64,000 bases of DNA from Endothia cerciana (lineage: Eukaryota; Ascomycota; Sordariomycetes; Diaporthales; Cryphonectriaceae). Below the pieces are notes generated by a model. That model saw only the letters and a program-made list of their open reading frames with translations, had not been told where the DNA came from and did not search any database. This document shows positions 12,179-22,816 of this stretch, piece after piece. The translations under genes were made by a program, and so were the position numbers. The stretch is from assembly GCA_026119935.1 (NCBI GenBank), contig JALRMH010000003.1, forward strand, positions 620,001 to 684,000, written 5' to 3'. Every line of letters starts with the position of its first letter. Position 1 is the stretch's first letter.

Positions 12179-12982
12179 ATGGCACCATCGGCAAGAATGC
12201 TACGCCAGGCCCAGCGCACCCTAAAGACGTCGCCACGGTCCCCAATTCACGACTTCCTGGCACCGGCGCTTTTCTCCCCAGCGTCGCGGCACCCGATATC
12301 AACAACACCCACCCGTCCAGCCGAAGTTACAGACACCAAAGCGCGGCCCGATGCCCCGAGCGGCAGCGCGCCGGAGGACCCCGGGGCAGGGAACAGGAGC
12401 AGGCGCAAGCCCCTGACGCGGGCCCAGCGCGACTTCCTCTCATCGGCGCTGCGCGTCAACCAGGCGGGCGAGCTCGCCGCGACGCTCATCTACACGGCGC
12501 AGACGCCGCCGCTCGCCCGCAGGCACCCGCACCTGCGGCCGCTGATGAAGCACATGTACGACCAGGAGGAGAACCACTTCGACACGTTCAACGCGCTGAT
12601 CGCGCGGCACCGCGTGCGGCCGACGGCCATGTACCCGCTCTGGTCGGCGCTGTCGTACGGGCTGGGGTGGTCGACGGCCGTGCTGGGGCGGGAGGCGGCG
12701 ATGGCGTGCACCGAGGCCGTCGAGACGGAGATCGGGGACCACTACAACTCGCAGATACGGACGCTGCTGGAGATGGTGAGGGGGTGGGAGGAGGAGGGGT
12801 ACGAGGTCGGGGGCGAGTTCCGGGAGCTGATCGGCACGCTGAGGAGGATCCGGGACGAGGAGCTGGAGCACCTCGACCACGCGGTCGAGCACGATGCCAA
12901 GAAGGCGGAGCCGCACTGGCTGCTGACGGGGGTGATCAGGGCGGGGTGCCGGGGGGCGATCTGGGTGAGCGAGAGGGTGTAG
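12179..12982 (+). CDS. COQ7: 5-demethoxyubiquinone hydroxylase, mitochondrial (COQ7/CAT5)
   Basis: Di-iron monooxygenase that hydroxylates the 5-demethoxyubiquinone ring in coenzyme Q synthesis, on the matrix side of the inner mitochondrial membrane. The intronless 267-aa protein has an Arg/Ser-rich, acid-poor N-terminus suited to import, then the COQ7 core from about residue 79. All di-iron ligands are visible: E98 (VNQAGEL), E130 and H133 (QEENHF), E182 (AVETEIGDHY), E228 and H231 (RDEELEH). It ends in WVSERV, close to the usual LSERL-type end. Third positions are very GC-rich compared with neighbours, consistent with strong codon bias rather than transfer. Confidence 0.96.
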   Translation: MAPSARMLRQAQRTLKTSPRSPIHDFLAPALFSPASRHPISTTPTRPAEVTDTKARPDAPSGSAPEDPGAGNRSRRKPLTRAQRDFLSSALRVNQAGELAATLIYTAQTPPLARRHPHLRPLMKHMYDQEENHFDTFNALIARHRVRPTAMYPLWSALSYGLGWSTAVLGREAAMACTEAVETEIGDHYNSQIRTLLEMVRGWEEEGYEVGGEFRELIGTLRRIRDEELEHLDHAVEHDAKKAEPHWLLTGVIRAGCRGAIWVSERV

Positions 12983-14673
12983 CCACGGCGTGGGGTGTAA
13001 AGCCGCCTATGAAGGCGGACCCACCACTTTGAAGGCTGGGAAGCACAAGGAACAAGCCCTTCTGGAGTGAGAGGCTCTGGACTCGCGATGCCGAGATGGG
13101 TTGATAAAGAGGGGGTGAGTGGTGAGTCCCTAGTTCGTGGTCCAATGGTGTATTATAGCCAGCATTTACATGGCATGCCTGTTCAATACGAATATGGAAC
13201 TGTCTGTGGAATAAGATGGGGTCCGGACCAACCGAACAAACAGAACATTCAAACGTCAAGAGAATTCACGGAAAACGCCCTGATCAAGAAGGGCCTCGCG
13301 TGCTTCTACTCGAGGCAGTTATGATCTGGCTGTCTTTTGTGCCAGCAACCTTGCTGGCCGCCTTCTATGCTGTCCACTAGGGAAGTGTCAAGCTTGGAAG
13401 CCTCCGAGAGGAACCCTCGACGTTGATCCATCTTACGGCCAGGCTGAACAGTTCCCGTGGAGTTGTGTGGCCAACTACCAAAGCATACACCTCCTGATGT
13501 ACATATCTGTTTAGCGGGATAGGCCGGGGTCGCAAGTAGTCTGGGAGACGATGTTGCTGGACGTAGAATTGCGTGTTCGCTTGCGTGTCGGCAGGACGAT
13601 GCTGGCGTCTGGTTGAATCCAGGCGAGGTCCCGGCTGGCGGACGACCCGTATGAGGCACAGGCACCCCTTGTGTATATACGGCTTAGCATCAGGTAGCCG
13701 GCACAAGGTACATGGCACCTGAGGACATCTGACATCTATCATCAGCAGTGCAGGCCATTGAAGGACATCCAACGAATAGTGGGTGATATCTCTCACGCCG
13801 GGGATATCTCTTCTCATGGGCACAACTCGTACGGACCCGCCTTGTCCCGAGATGACTGGTATCGTTCAACCTTTCTTATCGTTCAACCTTCCTTGTCTGC
13901 TTACGGTGCAGCCCATCTGAGCAGCGCCTGTGTGGCGCCAATTCCTCACATGGCAGTGTCAGGGGTCCATGCTGATCGAGGATGGCGCGATCAGCATCAG
14001 CCATTGGTATGTACCACGGCACCAAGTATGTAGCATGGCATTTTGCTGTAGTATAAGACACGGCAAGGGCTCGCCCGACTCGAGCACTGTAGGGCTCTCC
14101 AAGATCAGAGCCACATCGATTTCCATGCCGTCCCCAGGCCCATGAGCCCCTTATGTGTCAGGTCGTTGGAGGGGCGCTGGGAGCGGCTGCAAGCTGTACC
14201 ACCAGTGTCACTGTACAATGGCGTGGAGAGGGGCGCCCGTAGTGGGGCGCGGTGGGGCTTCCCGCGATTGCCGTGTAAGTGGTTGCAGGGAAGTGGGGAT
14301 GGAGGGGAAGACGGATGTGAGGTCATGCAACGCCGGGGGGCCTAACACCACCGCCTGCTGCTATTCCAAAGACATCTGATCCCACCTGACCACTCATGTC
14401 CACCCATCTGCCCTCCGCTCCCAGGCGTGGAGATTCTGGGCCTGAGCCTCCGACTCCTCCGAGACAAAGTCGACCCACAATCTCAGGCTCCTTCTGACTC
14501 TTGGGCTCCTCCCGAGATATGATAACCTCTCTTGCTGAACCCTGGACGGGCCCGACATCGTGACCCTGAACCTGAGGCTATATCCGGTCCCGGCGGCCAG
14601 GAGAAGACAAAGGCCCAGCTGGGTCTGAAGAGATCACCCTCAAGAAAACTCATCAATACGTGAGGCCGCAGTC
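12983..14673. other. Spacer between COQ7 and the Yippee-type gene
   Basis: 1.69 kb without a recognisable gene. Several open frames of 60-150 codons occur on both strands (for example minus 13377-13823), but none shows a domain or plausible start context. Around 13860-13895 there is an imperfect direct repeat (ATCGTTCAACCTTtC/TTCC). The 200 bp before 14674 are the likely promoter and leader. Confidence 0.5.
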
Positions 14674-15801
14674 ATGTTCCGCTCGAGCGCGGCCAGCAGC
14701 AAAGCCCCCGCGGCTCCTTACTTCCCAACCTATCTCCTCCCAAGCCTCAACGCCCCCTTCTTTCGCCGGCGGCGGAGCTCAGCTACCACCGCGTCCGCGC
14801 CCGCGTCCAACGACGTCCCCTCGCTCAGCAGCTCGCCCACCTCCACCACCCCAGCCGAGTTCCTCCCCAGCTCCCCCACAAGCACCCCTCCCGGCGTCGA
14901 GACATACACCCACGGGCTCCCCGGCAACAGTCCCGCGCCCGGGGCAGCTCCGAAACAATCGGGGCAGCCAGCCTCCCGCGATCCTACACGCTACCGCCTC
15001 GCACACAGCCTCCCCGACGTCCTGCGCTGCAACACCTGCGGCACGGACATCGCCTACGGGCTGCAGATCGTCTCGAAGGGTTTCACGGGCCGCCACGGGC
15101 GCGCCCTGCTCGTGTCCCCGACGCTGGCCGTCCCAACACCACCCTGCCCCGGATCCGCCCCCGCACCGGTCTCGGCCTCCGCCGCCGCCGCCGCCGGCGA
15201 CAGCAGCAACACGCCCGTGTCCCCCGGCCACCACGCCATCGCGCGCGACGGCGCCAACCTCGTGAACATCACGGTCGGCCGCCCCGAGCCGCGGAACCTG
15301 GTGACGGGGGCACACGTGGTGGCGGACATCAACTGCTCGACGTGCGGGGTTAAGATCGGGTGGAAGTATGTGGACGCGAGGGAGCAGGCGCAGAAGTACA
15401 AGGTGGGCAAGTTCATCCTCGAGACGGAGAGGGTGGTGCTCTTCCGCAGCTGGGAGGACGCCCGGCCCGGCGAGGAGGAAGACCCGCACCGGCACTTCTT
15501 CAGCTCGTCCGCACCGGTGGCGTCTTTCGATGGGGGGAGGAAGGGCTCTACATGTGGCGGCCGGAGGAAGCAGAGCTGCTCGTCGGAAGGCGCGAACGGC
15601 GGCGATGGCTATCTAGTCGAGGCCGAGAGCAGTGGAGGTGAGAGCGAGGAGGACATCGTCTTTGACTCTGACGACGAGGACGAGTGTGAGGACATGTTCG
15701 CTGGCGTCTGGGACGCCGCCACGGTGGCTAGACGTCGAAGTTCCAAGGTCAGCAGCCGCCATGAGATGAGAAAAGGCCGGGCCGCCAGCGGGCTTCGCTA
15801 G
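14674..15801 (+). CDS. Yippee/Mis18-fold zinc-binding protein
   Basis: A 375-aa intronless protein with the Yippee-type zinc fold: first CxxC at C119/C122 (LRCNTCGTDIAYG) and second at C221/C224 (INCSTCGVKIGWKYV), followed by the typical KYKVGKFILETERV strand. Small Yippee proteins (yeast Moh1, about 120 aa) belong to this superfamily; some are linked to the GID/CTLH ubiquitin ligase, but that is not shown here. This protein is about three times longer: a Ser/Pro-rich N-terminus (1-105), a Pro/Ala-rich insert between the cysteine pairs (98 residues separate C122 and C221, against about 50 in classical members), and an acidic Ser-rich tail. Exact function is unknown. Confidence 0.8.
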   Translation: MFRSSAASSKAPAAPYFPTYLLPSLNAPFFRRRRSSATTASAPASNDVPSLSSSPTSTTPAEFLPSSPTSTPPGVETYTHGLPGNSPAPGAAPKQSGQPASRDPTRYRLAHSLPDVLRCNTCGTDIAYGLQIVSKGFTGRHGRALLVSPTLAVPTPPCPGSAPAPVSASAAAAAGDSSNTPVSPGHHAIARDGANLVNITVGRPEPRNLVTGAHVVADINCSTCGVKIGWKYVDAREQAQKYKVGKFILETERVVLFRSWEDARPGEEEDPHRHFFSSSAPVASFDGGRKGSTCGGRRKQSCSSEGANGGDGYLVEAESSGGESEEDIVFDSDDEDECEDMFAGVWDAATVARRRSSKVSSRHEMRKGRAASGLR

Positions 15802-16780
15802 TGGCGGTTCAGCCGTCTTCGGCGTTGAGGGCCGATCTTGATGATGATGCTCCGGTAGGCACGCATACCGCGGGGGCTCCTGCATTCTGTTCCTGCGGCG
15901 TTGTTCTGCTTTTCCACCCGCCCCTCGTCGAAGGAGGCCAGTTGATACCACGAGCAGCGTTTTCTCTCATCTCTCACATCCCGGGGTGGATTCGAGGCGG
16001 CAGAAGGTAATACGACACGACATGGTGGGATCTCGGGAGGCGTTTCGTTTAATTTTGTTCGCATTACGATACCATCATGATAACATATGCAAATTTCTCA
16101 TAATGGGTGAACAGGTGTCCGCGGGGCGATATCATGCCACTGCTCTGATCCAGAACGGTCACAGGTGTACTGTATCTACATATCTCGGCTGCAGCTCACC
16201 TACCGACTTCCATCACGGGTGCCCTTTGCCTGCAGCGATACCTCTACCCCTTGATCCAACACAACCTGAGCCAGCTGAAGTCGCACCACACAGACCTGAG
16301 GAGCTTTACTCCTGCCTCCTCGGACCGCTGAGGGAATCCCGCACCGTGCCGGCCGCTCTTTGCTGGTCTCCTGGTTGCATCGTCGTATACAACCCTTCTC
16401 AAAATCCAGCGGCGTGGACATCAGAACGCCTGAGAGAGGCTGTTCGGCAAGAGATTGACAAGAGACGCCCGAAGACTTTGTGTACCAGGCGTTAGTTCGT
16501 ATTGTTTCCCGCTGGGTCGTCACGAGTGGTTGGGCTCGAGGGGTGTGGTGGGATTTCGATCGAATAGGTACTCTATCAAAGGAGCTGCCCGAGTAGGCGC
16601 CTGGTTGGGCTGACCCCCTGCCCACTGGGTGCTGCAGATACTGTATGCAGTGGGTGAGTGGGTCCCTGGTGTGCCCCTCGTGCCCCTCAGGCCCCTCCAC
16701 AACGCCGATTGTAGCCTTCTGCTGTGAGTCCTGAGCCCCTGCTCCTCGAGTCCTGACCTCTCCAAGCTCAACCATTTCAA
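15802..16780. other. Spacer upstream of the dipeptidase gene
   Basis: 980 bp. A plus-strand frame 15986-16495 (169 codons) and its antisense counterpart are open but show no recognisable motif, so I treat the region as 3' flank plus promoter. Confidence 0.5.
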
Positions 16781-18409
16781 ATGCCCCGCACATTCGTTCT
16801 CCGACCGTCTCACTTCACGCGAGTGATCACTGCCCCTCCGCCCTGTCGCCTTGCCTCTCCTCTGCCCTGCAAGAAGAAGACAAGCTCGGATCCTTCCTCT
16901 CCGGCTCCTGTTCGCCATCAGCAGTCTCGAGCTTATCTCACCGAAGCTATTCGCGCCCACCAAGCCCGCAAGATGGCCGCCGCTCCTCAGCTCGACGGCT
17001 ACTTTAGCCAGGTCGACGCCCTCGCTCCCAAGTTCATCGACCGGCTCGCCGCTGCCGTGGCCATCCCCTCCGTCTCTGCCGAAGATGCCCGCCGTCCCGA
17101 CGTCGTCCGCATGGCCCACTTCCTCGAGTCGGAGCTCAAGGCCCTGGGTGCCGAGGTCGAGCTGCGCCCGCTGGGCAGGCAGCACGGGAAGGACAACCTC
17201 GACCTCCCGCCTGTCGTGGTGGCCCGTTACGGCAACGACAAGAACAAGCGTACCATCCTCGTCTACGGCCACTACGACGTGCAGCCCGCCGAGAAGTCGG
17301 ACGGCTGGGCCACCGAGCCCTTCACGTTGACGGTTGCCGAGGACGGGAAGATGCTGGGCCGCGGTTCGACTGATGACAAGGGGCCTGTGCTGGGCTGGCT
17401 GAACGCCATTGAGGCCCACCAGAAGGCCGGTGTCGACTTCCCGGTCAACTTGCTCATGTGCTTCGAGGGTATGGAGGAGTACGGCTCCGACGGGCTGGAC
17501 GACTTTATCATGGCGGAGAAGGACAAGTATTTCAAGGACGCCGATGCCGTCTGCATCAGCGACAACTACTGGCTCGGCACCGAGAAGCCCTGCCTGACCT
17601 ACGGTCTGCGTGGCTGCAACTACTATAACATCGAGGTGTCGGGCCCTGGCGCCGACCTGCACAGCGGTGTGTTTGGCGGCACGGCGCAGGAGCCCATGAC
17701 CGACCTGATACGCGTGATGGGCACGCTCGTTGACACCGACGGCAAGATCCAGATCCCGGGCATCATGGAACAGGTCGCCCCGGTAAGCGCGGAGGAGGAG
17801 ACCCTGTATGATGGTATCAGCTTCACCATGGAGACCCTGCACGAGTCGCTCGGCAGCAAGACGACCATCTTCGAGGACAAGAAGCCCACCCTCATGGCCC
17901 GCTGGCGGTACCCCTCCCTGTCCCTCCACGGTATCGAGGGCGCCTTCTCCTCCCCGGGCGCGAAGACCGTCATCCCCGCCCACGTCACCGGCAAGTTCAG
18001 CATCCGCACCGTGCCGGACATGGACATCGACAAGACCAACGAGTGCGTCGCCGAGTACGTCCAGGAGCAGTTCGCCAAGCTCGGCTCCAAGAACACCCTC
18101 AAGGTCTACCCCCAGCACGTCGGCAAGTGGTGGGTCGCCTCGCCCAAGCACTGGAACTTCAGCGCCGCCGCCAAGGCCGTCGAGAGGGTGTGGGGCGTCG
18201 CGCCCGACTTCACGCGCGAGGGCGGCAGCATCCCCGTGACGCTGACCTTCGAGCAGGCCACGGGCAAGAACGTGCTGTTGCTGCCCATGGGCTCGTCGAC
18301 GGACGGCGCGCACTCGATCAACGAGAAGCTGGACAAGAGGAATTACGTTGAGGGTATCAAGCTGCTGGGTGCCTACCTGCACTATGTGGCCGTCGAGCCT
18401 ACTCAGTAG
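16781..18409 (+). CDS. DUG1: Cys-Gly metallodipeptidase, peptidase M20 (Dug1/CNDP2 type)
   Basis: Di-zinc dipeptidase that splits Cys-Gly in glutathione degradation; in yeast Dug1 also acts with Dug2/Dug3. The 542-aa frame shows M20 landmarks: GHYDVQP with H164 and D166, GSTDDKGP with the bridging Asp at 198/199, CFEGMEEYGSDG with E232/E233, a further metal Asp in CISDNYW, and the late His in DGAHSINEKLD. Two starts are possible: ATG at 16781, or ATG at 16973 (MAAAPQLDGYF, context CAAGATGG). The shorter product is 478 aa, the usual Dug1/CNDP2 length; the 64-residue extension is rich in Arg/Lys/Ser and almost free of acids over its first 35 residues, as in mitochondrial presequences. Confidence 0.94.
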   Translation: MPRTFVLRPSHFTRVITAPPPCRLASPLPCKKKTSSDPSSPAPVRHQQSRAYLTEAIRAHQARKMAAAPQLDGYFSQVDALAPKFIDRLAAAVAIPSVSAEDARRPDVVRMAHFLESELKALGAEVELRPLGRQHGKDNLDLPPVVVARYGNDKNKRTILVYGHYDVQPAEKSDGWATEPFTLTVAEDGKMLGRGSTDDKGPVLGWLNAIEAHQKAGVDFPVNLLMCFEGMEEYGSDGLDDFIMAEKDKYFKDADAVCISDNYWLGTEKPCLTYGLRGCNYYNIEVSGPGADLHSGVFGGTAQEPMTDLIRVMGTLVDTDGKIQIPGIMEQVAPVSAEEETLYDGISFTMETLHESLGSKTTIFEDKKPTLMARWRYPSLSLHGIEGAFSSPGAKTVIPAHVTGKFSIRTVPDMDIDKTNECVAEYVQEQFAKLGSKNTLKVYPQHVGKWWVASPKHWNFSAAAKAVERVWGVAPDFTREGGSIPVTLTFEQATGKNVLLLPMGSSTDGAHSINEKLDKRNYVEGIKLLGAYLHYVAVEPTQ

Positions 18410-20020
18410 GCCGGCCCGTTGTGTGCACATCGTCGGGCAACCTGTCTAGCCGCGGCGATCTAGTATACAATTGAGAAAGATCGAGATACCAACCTTGCTG
18501 TGCTGTCCCCACTCTTCGGAAAGCGTCTGGTCTGCCATGGCGAACACCGATGAGCCCATTTCTTGGTAGGAGTCGCTGTCATTATCAAATGTATCCGCAT
18601 AAATCTGTAAGTCGTGCTCTCGGGCCACTTTAGACCCGCATACCATAGGACGGCCTTGTGTACCTTCACTTCAGTATGTATTCGGCTGTGTCAAGACTTT
18701 CGGGCAGGACCACGCCAGGAACAGCCGCCGTGTAAGCCTCGCCATTCTGGCTCTGGTGCCCGAACGCGTTGCAAAGGAGACCCTGAGGAACCGCCCCTGT
18801 GGTTGAGACGTCCGGGTACTGTCTGGCTGAAGCATACGCTGGGGCGTGGTGCCAACAGACCGAGGAGATAGTGTTGTGAACTTGCCGAAGCCAGCCCACT
18901 TAACCCCAATCAATAGCTGCTTCGTGTGTGTCGATTTTCGACTTGATGGATACCTGACCGGGAGAGACGCCTGGGCTCGACCAGCCTGCCTGTTCCAAGA
19001 AAGGGGGAAAGTTAGGATCGAGTGCCAGCCTGGTCATTAATTACATGCTACAGGGAGTACACTCTGCCGAGTCACACTTGGACAACCGCAGAGTGGCTGT
19101 ACCGTATCACAACTTGATGATGCTCTTATGACAGATCGCTGATCGACAGGCGCCGAAAGTCCGGCCTGAAGGATGCAGCTGAACAAAAAGACCTCTTCTC
19201 CTCGGCAGCGGGACTCGCCCGGAGCGTCCAGAACATATATCACTGGTGGTATTTTATACGAGGATTCGGCCAAGGGCCATCTATTTTATCGTCCGTCGGT
19301 TTTCATGGGAGCTGACGCTTTAATTGCTTCCTTCACGACTGCGAGGCTCAGTTCTTTGGGCTATTCGAAATCGTTCTGAAGACCTATACCAGTTCATCGC
19401 ATTCCAGTGATTAACCACCTCACATATCGAATCCCTCAACAACTTTATCCAATGACGATGGTTGGAGGGCCTCTAGCTGCATTCACACAAGACAAGAGAA
19501 TGAAGATGTTTTTTCCCACGAATGACTATTGCCATACATCTTTTGGTTATCAGGGAGCAATTGGGATAGCGACCACCAATTGCTTCGGTGAACTGATCCA
19601 GATGAGGTTGGTATCTCGGCTTTGGACACAAGTTGTTTTTTATAAAATCAAGAAAGATAAGAAAACTACTTCGACCTACGCAATCTAATACCGGCCTTCT
19701 CATACTTGCAGAGACTACTCTCCCTCCCAAGTACTTAGGTAGGTACGTACTTGAAAATAAGGCATGCAGGGAGTCAGCCGCATTACCTGCTAGACCCTTT
19801 TAGCACTCTTGCAGCAGTCCTGGTGGGCTGCATTTCAGCATAACCGCGCCCCTCCTCAAGTGCAGTCTGTCCATCGCCTTTCCCTGTCCTTCTCTCATCA
19901 CACCCAGGTGACTTCATCTTGCGCTACGTCGATGCGCGCCCCTGGTGCCCCTGTATACGGATCGCGGCCAGTCCGCTCGTCAAACACGGGATCTAATGTA
20001 ATTTTTCAGTCAGGACGGCG
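18410..20020. other. Gene-poor spacer with a possible relic
   Basis: 1.6 kb. The left third may hold a decayed minus-strand gene (see 18446-18899). From 18900 to 20020 I see nothing beyond short open frames and a mildly AT-rich stretch (19500-19760). The end serves as promoter of the STAND gene. Confidence 0.45.
18446..18899 (-). pseudogene. Possible decayed minus-strand gene, weakly BTB-like
   Basis: Three minus-strand frames in succession look protein-like and appear to continue one another: 18666-18899 (contains GLLCNAFGHQSQNGEAYTA and ends EYILK), then a short piece around 18630-18665 reading KVHKAVL, then 18446-18646 (VCGSKVAREHDLQIYADTF). KVHKAVL followed by a VCGSKVxA-like stretch resembles the start of a BTB/POZ domain, but only that short piece. 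If so, two frame changes separate the parts. It could equally be chance, or an intron-containing gene I cannot parse. Confidence 0.22.
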
Positions 20021-22816
20021 ATGGATCCAGCAACGGCCATAGGTGTGGCCTCTTCCGCCATCGCGTTCGCGGACTTCACACGGCAATTTCTGTCGAGGGC
20101 CTACAAGCTCTACAAATCCCCAGCCAACCGGACGGATGCGGAGACCAAGGCTCTCTTAGACCTGGACGACTTCACTAGGTTGGCTGAAAATGCCCAGAGG
20201 TCCGTGGGGGGGTTCAGGGGGGTGGAAGGGGATTCCGACGTTGCTTTCGTCCTCGGCGAGGTCGAGTCGGTCTCTCGGGAGTTCGAGGGTGTGGTGCAGG
20301 GCCTGGTTGCGCGCATGAAGCAGGGCAAGAAAGGCGTGTTTGGGTCGCTGAAGATGGCGGCGGGTAGCATGCAAGAGGAGTCCGCGGTTCAGAAGATGCA
20401 GGAGCGTCTTGATCGGATCCAGAGTCGGACCATCAGGTTCACTCTCCTTGCCTTGTGGTGAGTTTGTCCCCCGGCTCCCGTTGTGCTTGTGCTCGACGCC
20501 AACATCATTAGGGATGAGACAAGACAGAACTCGCAGAGGGAGCTCCGTTTTAGTAACCTCCTTGAGCAAATGACGGGCTCACTGGAAGAGATGAAAGCCG
20601 GCAATGCAGGGTCTTATAAGACCCTTCAAGGTCTTGGAGATGCGAGTTCAGGCTACATACATTCTCCGAGTGGCCATACGCGAGAGAAGCCCCTTAACGC
20701 ACAAATCATAGCAACGTTGGGCCAGCACGACACGATATACGCAGATCTCTGCGAGAAGCTGTTCAATCCAAAAACAAAGCCCGACGACCATCCAACAGTA
20801 TCACCTGGAGATCAAACCGACTTTCAATTTGCGATCATCAATGACCTAGTCTCTTCGGTGGTGAGCGAGATCGACAGTCGGGAGGAGGCTATTTTAAAAC
20901 CCTACGACAAAACTTTCACCTGGGCGTTTGAAACCCATCCTGTTGGGAACGAGAAGCACATATGGTCAAGCTTTCCCAAATGGCTCGAAAGCGATACCAA
21001 ATCGCCATTCTGGATCACAGGGAAGCCGGGATCCGGCAAGTCGACGCTGGTGAAGTTCATCCTCCATAACCTACAGCTGAAGCGATGCCTCAGACGATGG
21101 GCTGGTAACTATCCGTTGCAGATAGCCAGCTTCTACGCCTGGGTTGCCGGGACCAAATTTCAGAACTCGGCCTCTGGCCTCATGCGGTCCGTCCTGTACC
21201 AATGCCTGCGGTCGAACGCCGAGTTGACTTCCACTGTTGCCCCCAGGCGGTGGAATCTGTTTGCTACCCTTCGCAGCTGCAAAAGGCAGCCGTTCTGGGA
21301 AGACTGGGAGCTTAAAGAGTCTTTTGACAGCCTCCTTGCTGCCCTCGTTAGAAACAAACGGCTGGCCTTCTTTATTGACGGGCTCGATGAATTCAAGATC
21401 CCCCCGGCTCAAACGCTGCAGCTTATACATGATCTTTGTGCCCGAGATGGTATCAAGGTCTGCGTTGCTAGTCGACAGTGGTCAGAATTCAACGACGCGT
21501 TGGATAAATATCCAATGCTGCGGATGCAAGATCTAAATAAGGATGATATGAGACATTTCGTCCAGGGCAGCCTCGAGGAGAGCAGGGGCTTCAATGAGCA
21601 AAGGGAGATATTTCCAGACGAAGTGAACACTCTCGTGGGAGAGATTGTTGACAAGGCAGATGGCGTCTTTCTCTGGTCACACCTCGTTGTCAAGGACCTT
21701 CTGCAGGCTTTCACTAAGGGAGACGGGCTGCCGAAGCTGCAGAAAATCCTGAAAAGTCTGCCAGATGACCTTAATGAGCTATACTCACGGATCTGGGAGA
21801 GGCTTGAAGAGCGAAGATCGGATTTCGCACGGCTGATGGCGCTTAAGAGGGCAGCAAACGGCGCGCTTTTCTTCTTGAATCTGTGGCTAGCAGACGAGGG
21901 ACACTCTCAAGGTCTCGACCTGCGACATCTTCCAAAGGGGCGCTACGACAGTCTTCGTAGTCAGGTTGCTCGCCGTCTGGATAGCAACACACGCGGGATC
22001 CTAGAGCTCTCGCGCAGCGACGACGTGGATTTTCTCCATCGCACAGCGCTGGACTGGGCAGCTAAAGCTGAGGTGTGGACCGGCATCAGCTCCTATCTGG
22101 AATCGGACTTTGACCCTTACCTCAACCTTCTTCATGCGGAGGTGCTGATGAGTAGAAGATATTTGCTTCTCACCCCTGCCACAAGCCAGGCAGAGGACAT
22201 ATACCCCACACGCAGCTACGAAGTTCTTCGCTACGCACACCATGTCAAGAACTCACCTGGCAACAGGCAAAGACTGACGGGAATCATCGACGAGTTCGAC
22301 AAGATCATGCTAGAGTTTTATGAATCGAACGGCGAACATGGAGGCAGCGGGACCAGCAGCTGGACGAGGTGGACATGCTCTTGTAGTGATTTCTTCGGTC
22401 TAGCCTGTCGGTACTGCGCCACGACGTACCTGGCTGGAAAGTTAGCGACCCACCCACAGCTTTGTGACCCGGCGGCGTCTGGGGCAAGCTCGCCTCTGGA
22501 GAACGCGATGTTTGGACACGAGTACACCGAGGCTTCTGCTGTCGTCCCCCTGAAGATGCGGCGAGACACAGTGGCATTCCTGTTGAAGAGCGGGGCATCG
22601 ACAACACATGTCCGAGATACGCGGCGCCACATGGTACGGATGCGGATGGAAGATATGCCTACCACAGACCAGGAGCGGGCGGAGAAGGAGTACTGGACTG
22701 AGATCAGCGAGCTAATGGATGCGGAAGAGCCCGTGCTGGAGGACCCGAGCGTGAAGAAACAGGGAGGCAGAAGAGCGCGGCTTGTGGCTTTTGTCAAACG
22801 TATTGGCCCTAGTTGA
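20021..22816 (+). CDS. NACHT/STAND NTPase with fungal N-terminal domain (NLR-like)
   Basis: Signal-transduction ATPase of the fungal NLR-like type, a group that includes heterokaryon-incompatibility and cell-death regulators. Two exons, 20021-20457 and 20512-22816, with a 54-nt GTGAGT...ATTAG intron; 913 aa. The N-terminus (MDPATAIGVASSAIAFADF) is the style of fungal STAND effector-side domains of the HeLo-like/SesA class. The P-loop is GKPGSGKST at residues 316-324, preceded by a WLES segment, and Walker B is FFIDGLDEF at 432-440. After the NTPase come CVASRQW (sensor-type Arg) and GVFLWSHLVV, both typical of fungal NACHT proteins. There are no ankyrin, WD40 or TPR repeats in the last 350 residues; a Cys-rich patch (CSCSDFFGLACRYC) sits near residue 770. 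Specific partner unknown. Confidence 0.88.

Noticed and set aside
15986..16495. 169-codon plus-strand open frame
   Set aside because: No domain, mixed composition, overlaps an equally open antisense frame; treated as chance in spacer DNA.
16520..18430. 636-codon minus-strand open frame
   Set aside because: Exact antisense shadow of the Dug1-type gene; GC-rich third positions remove stops on the other strand.
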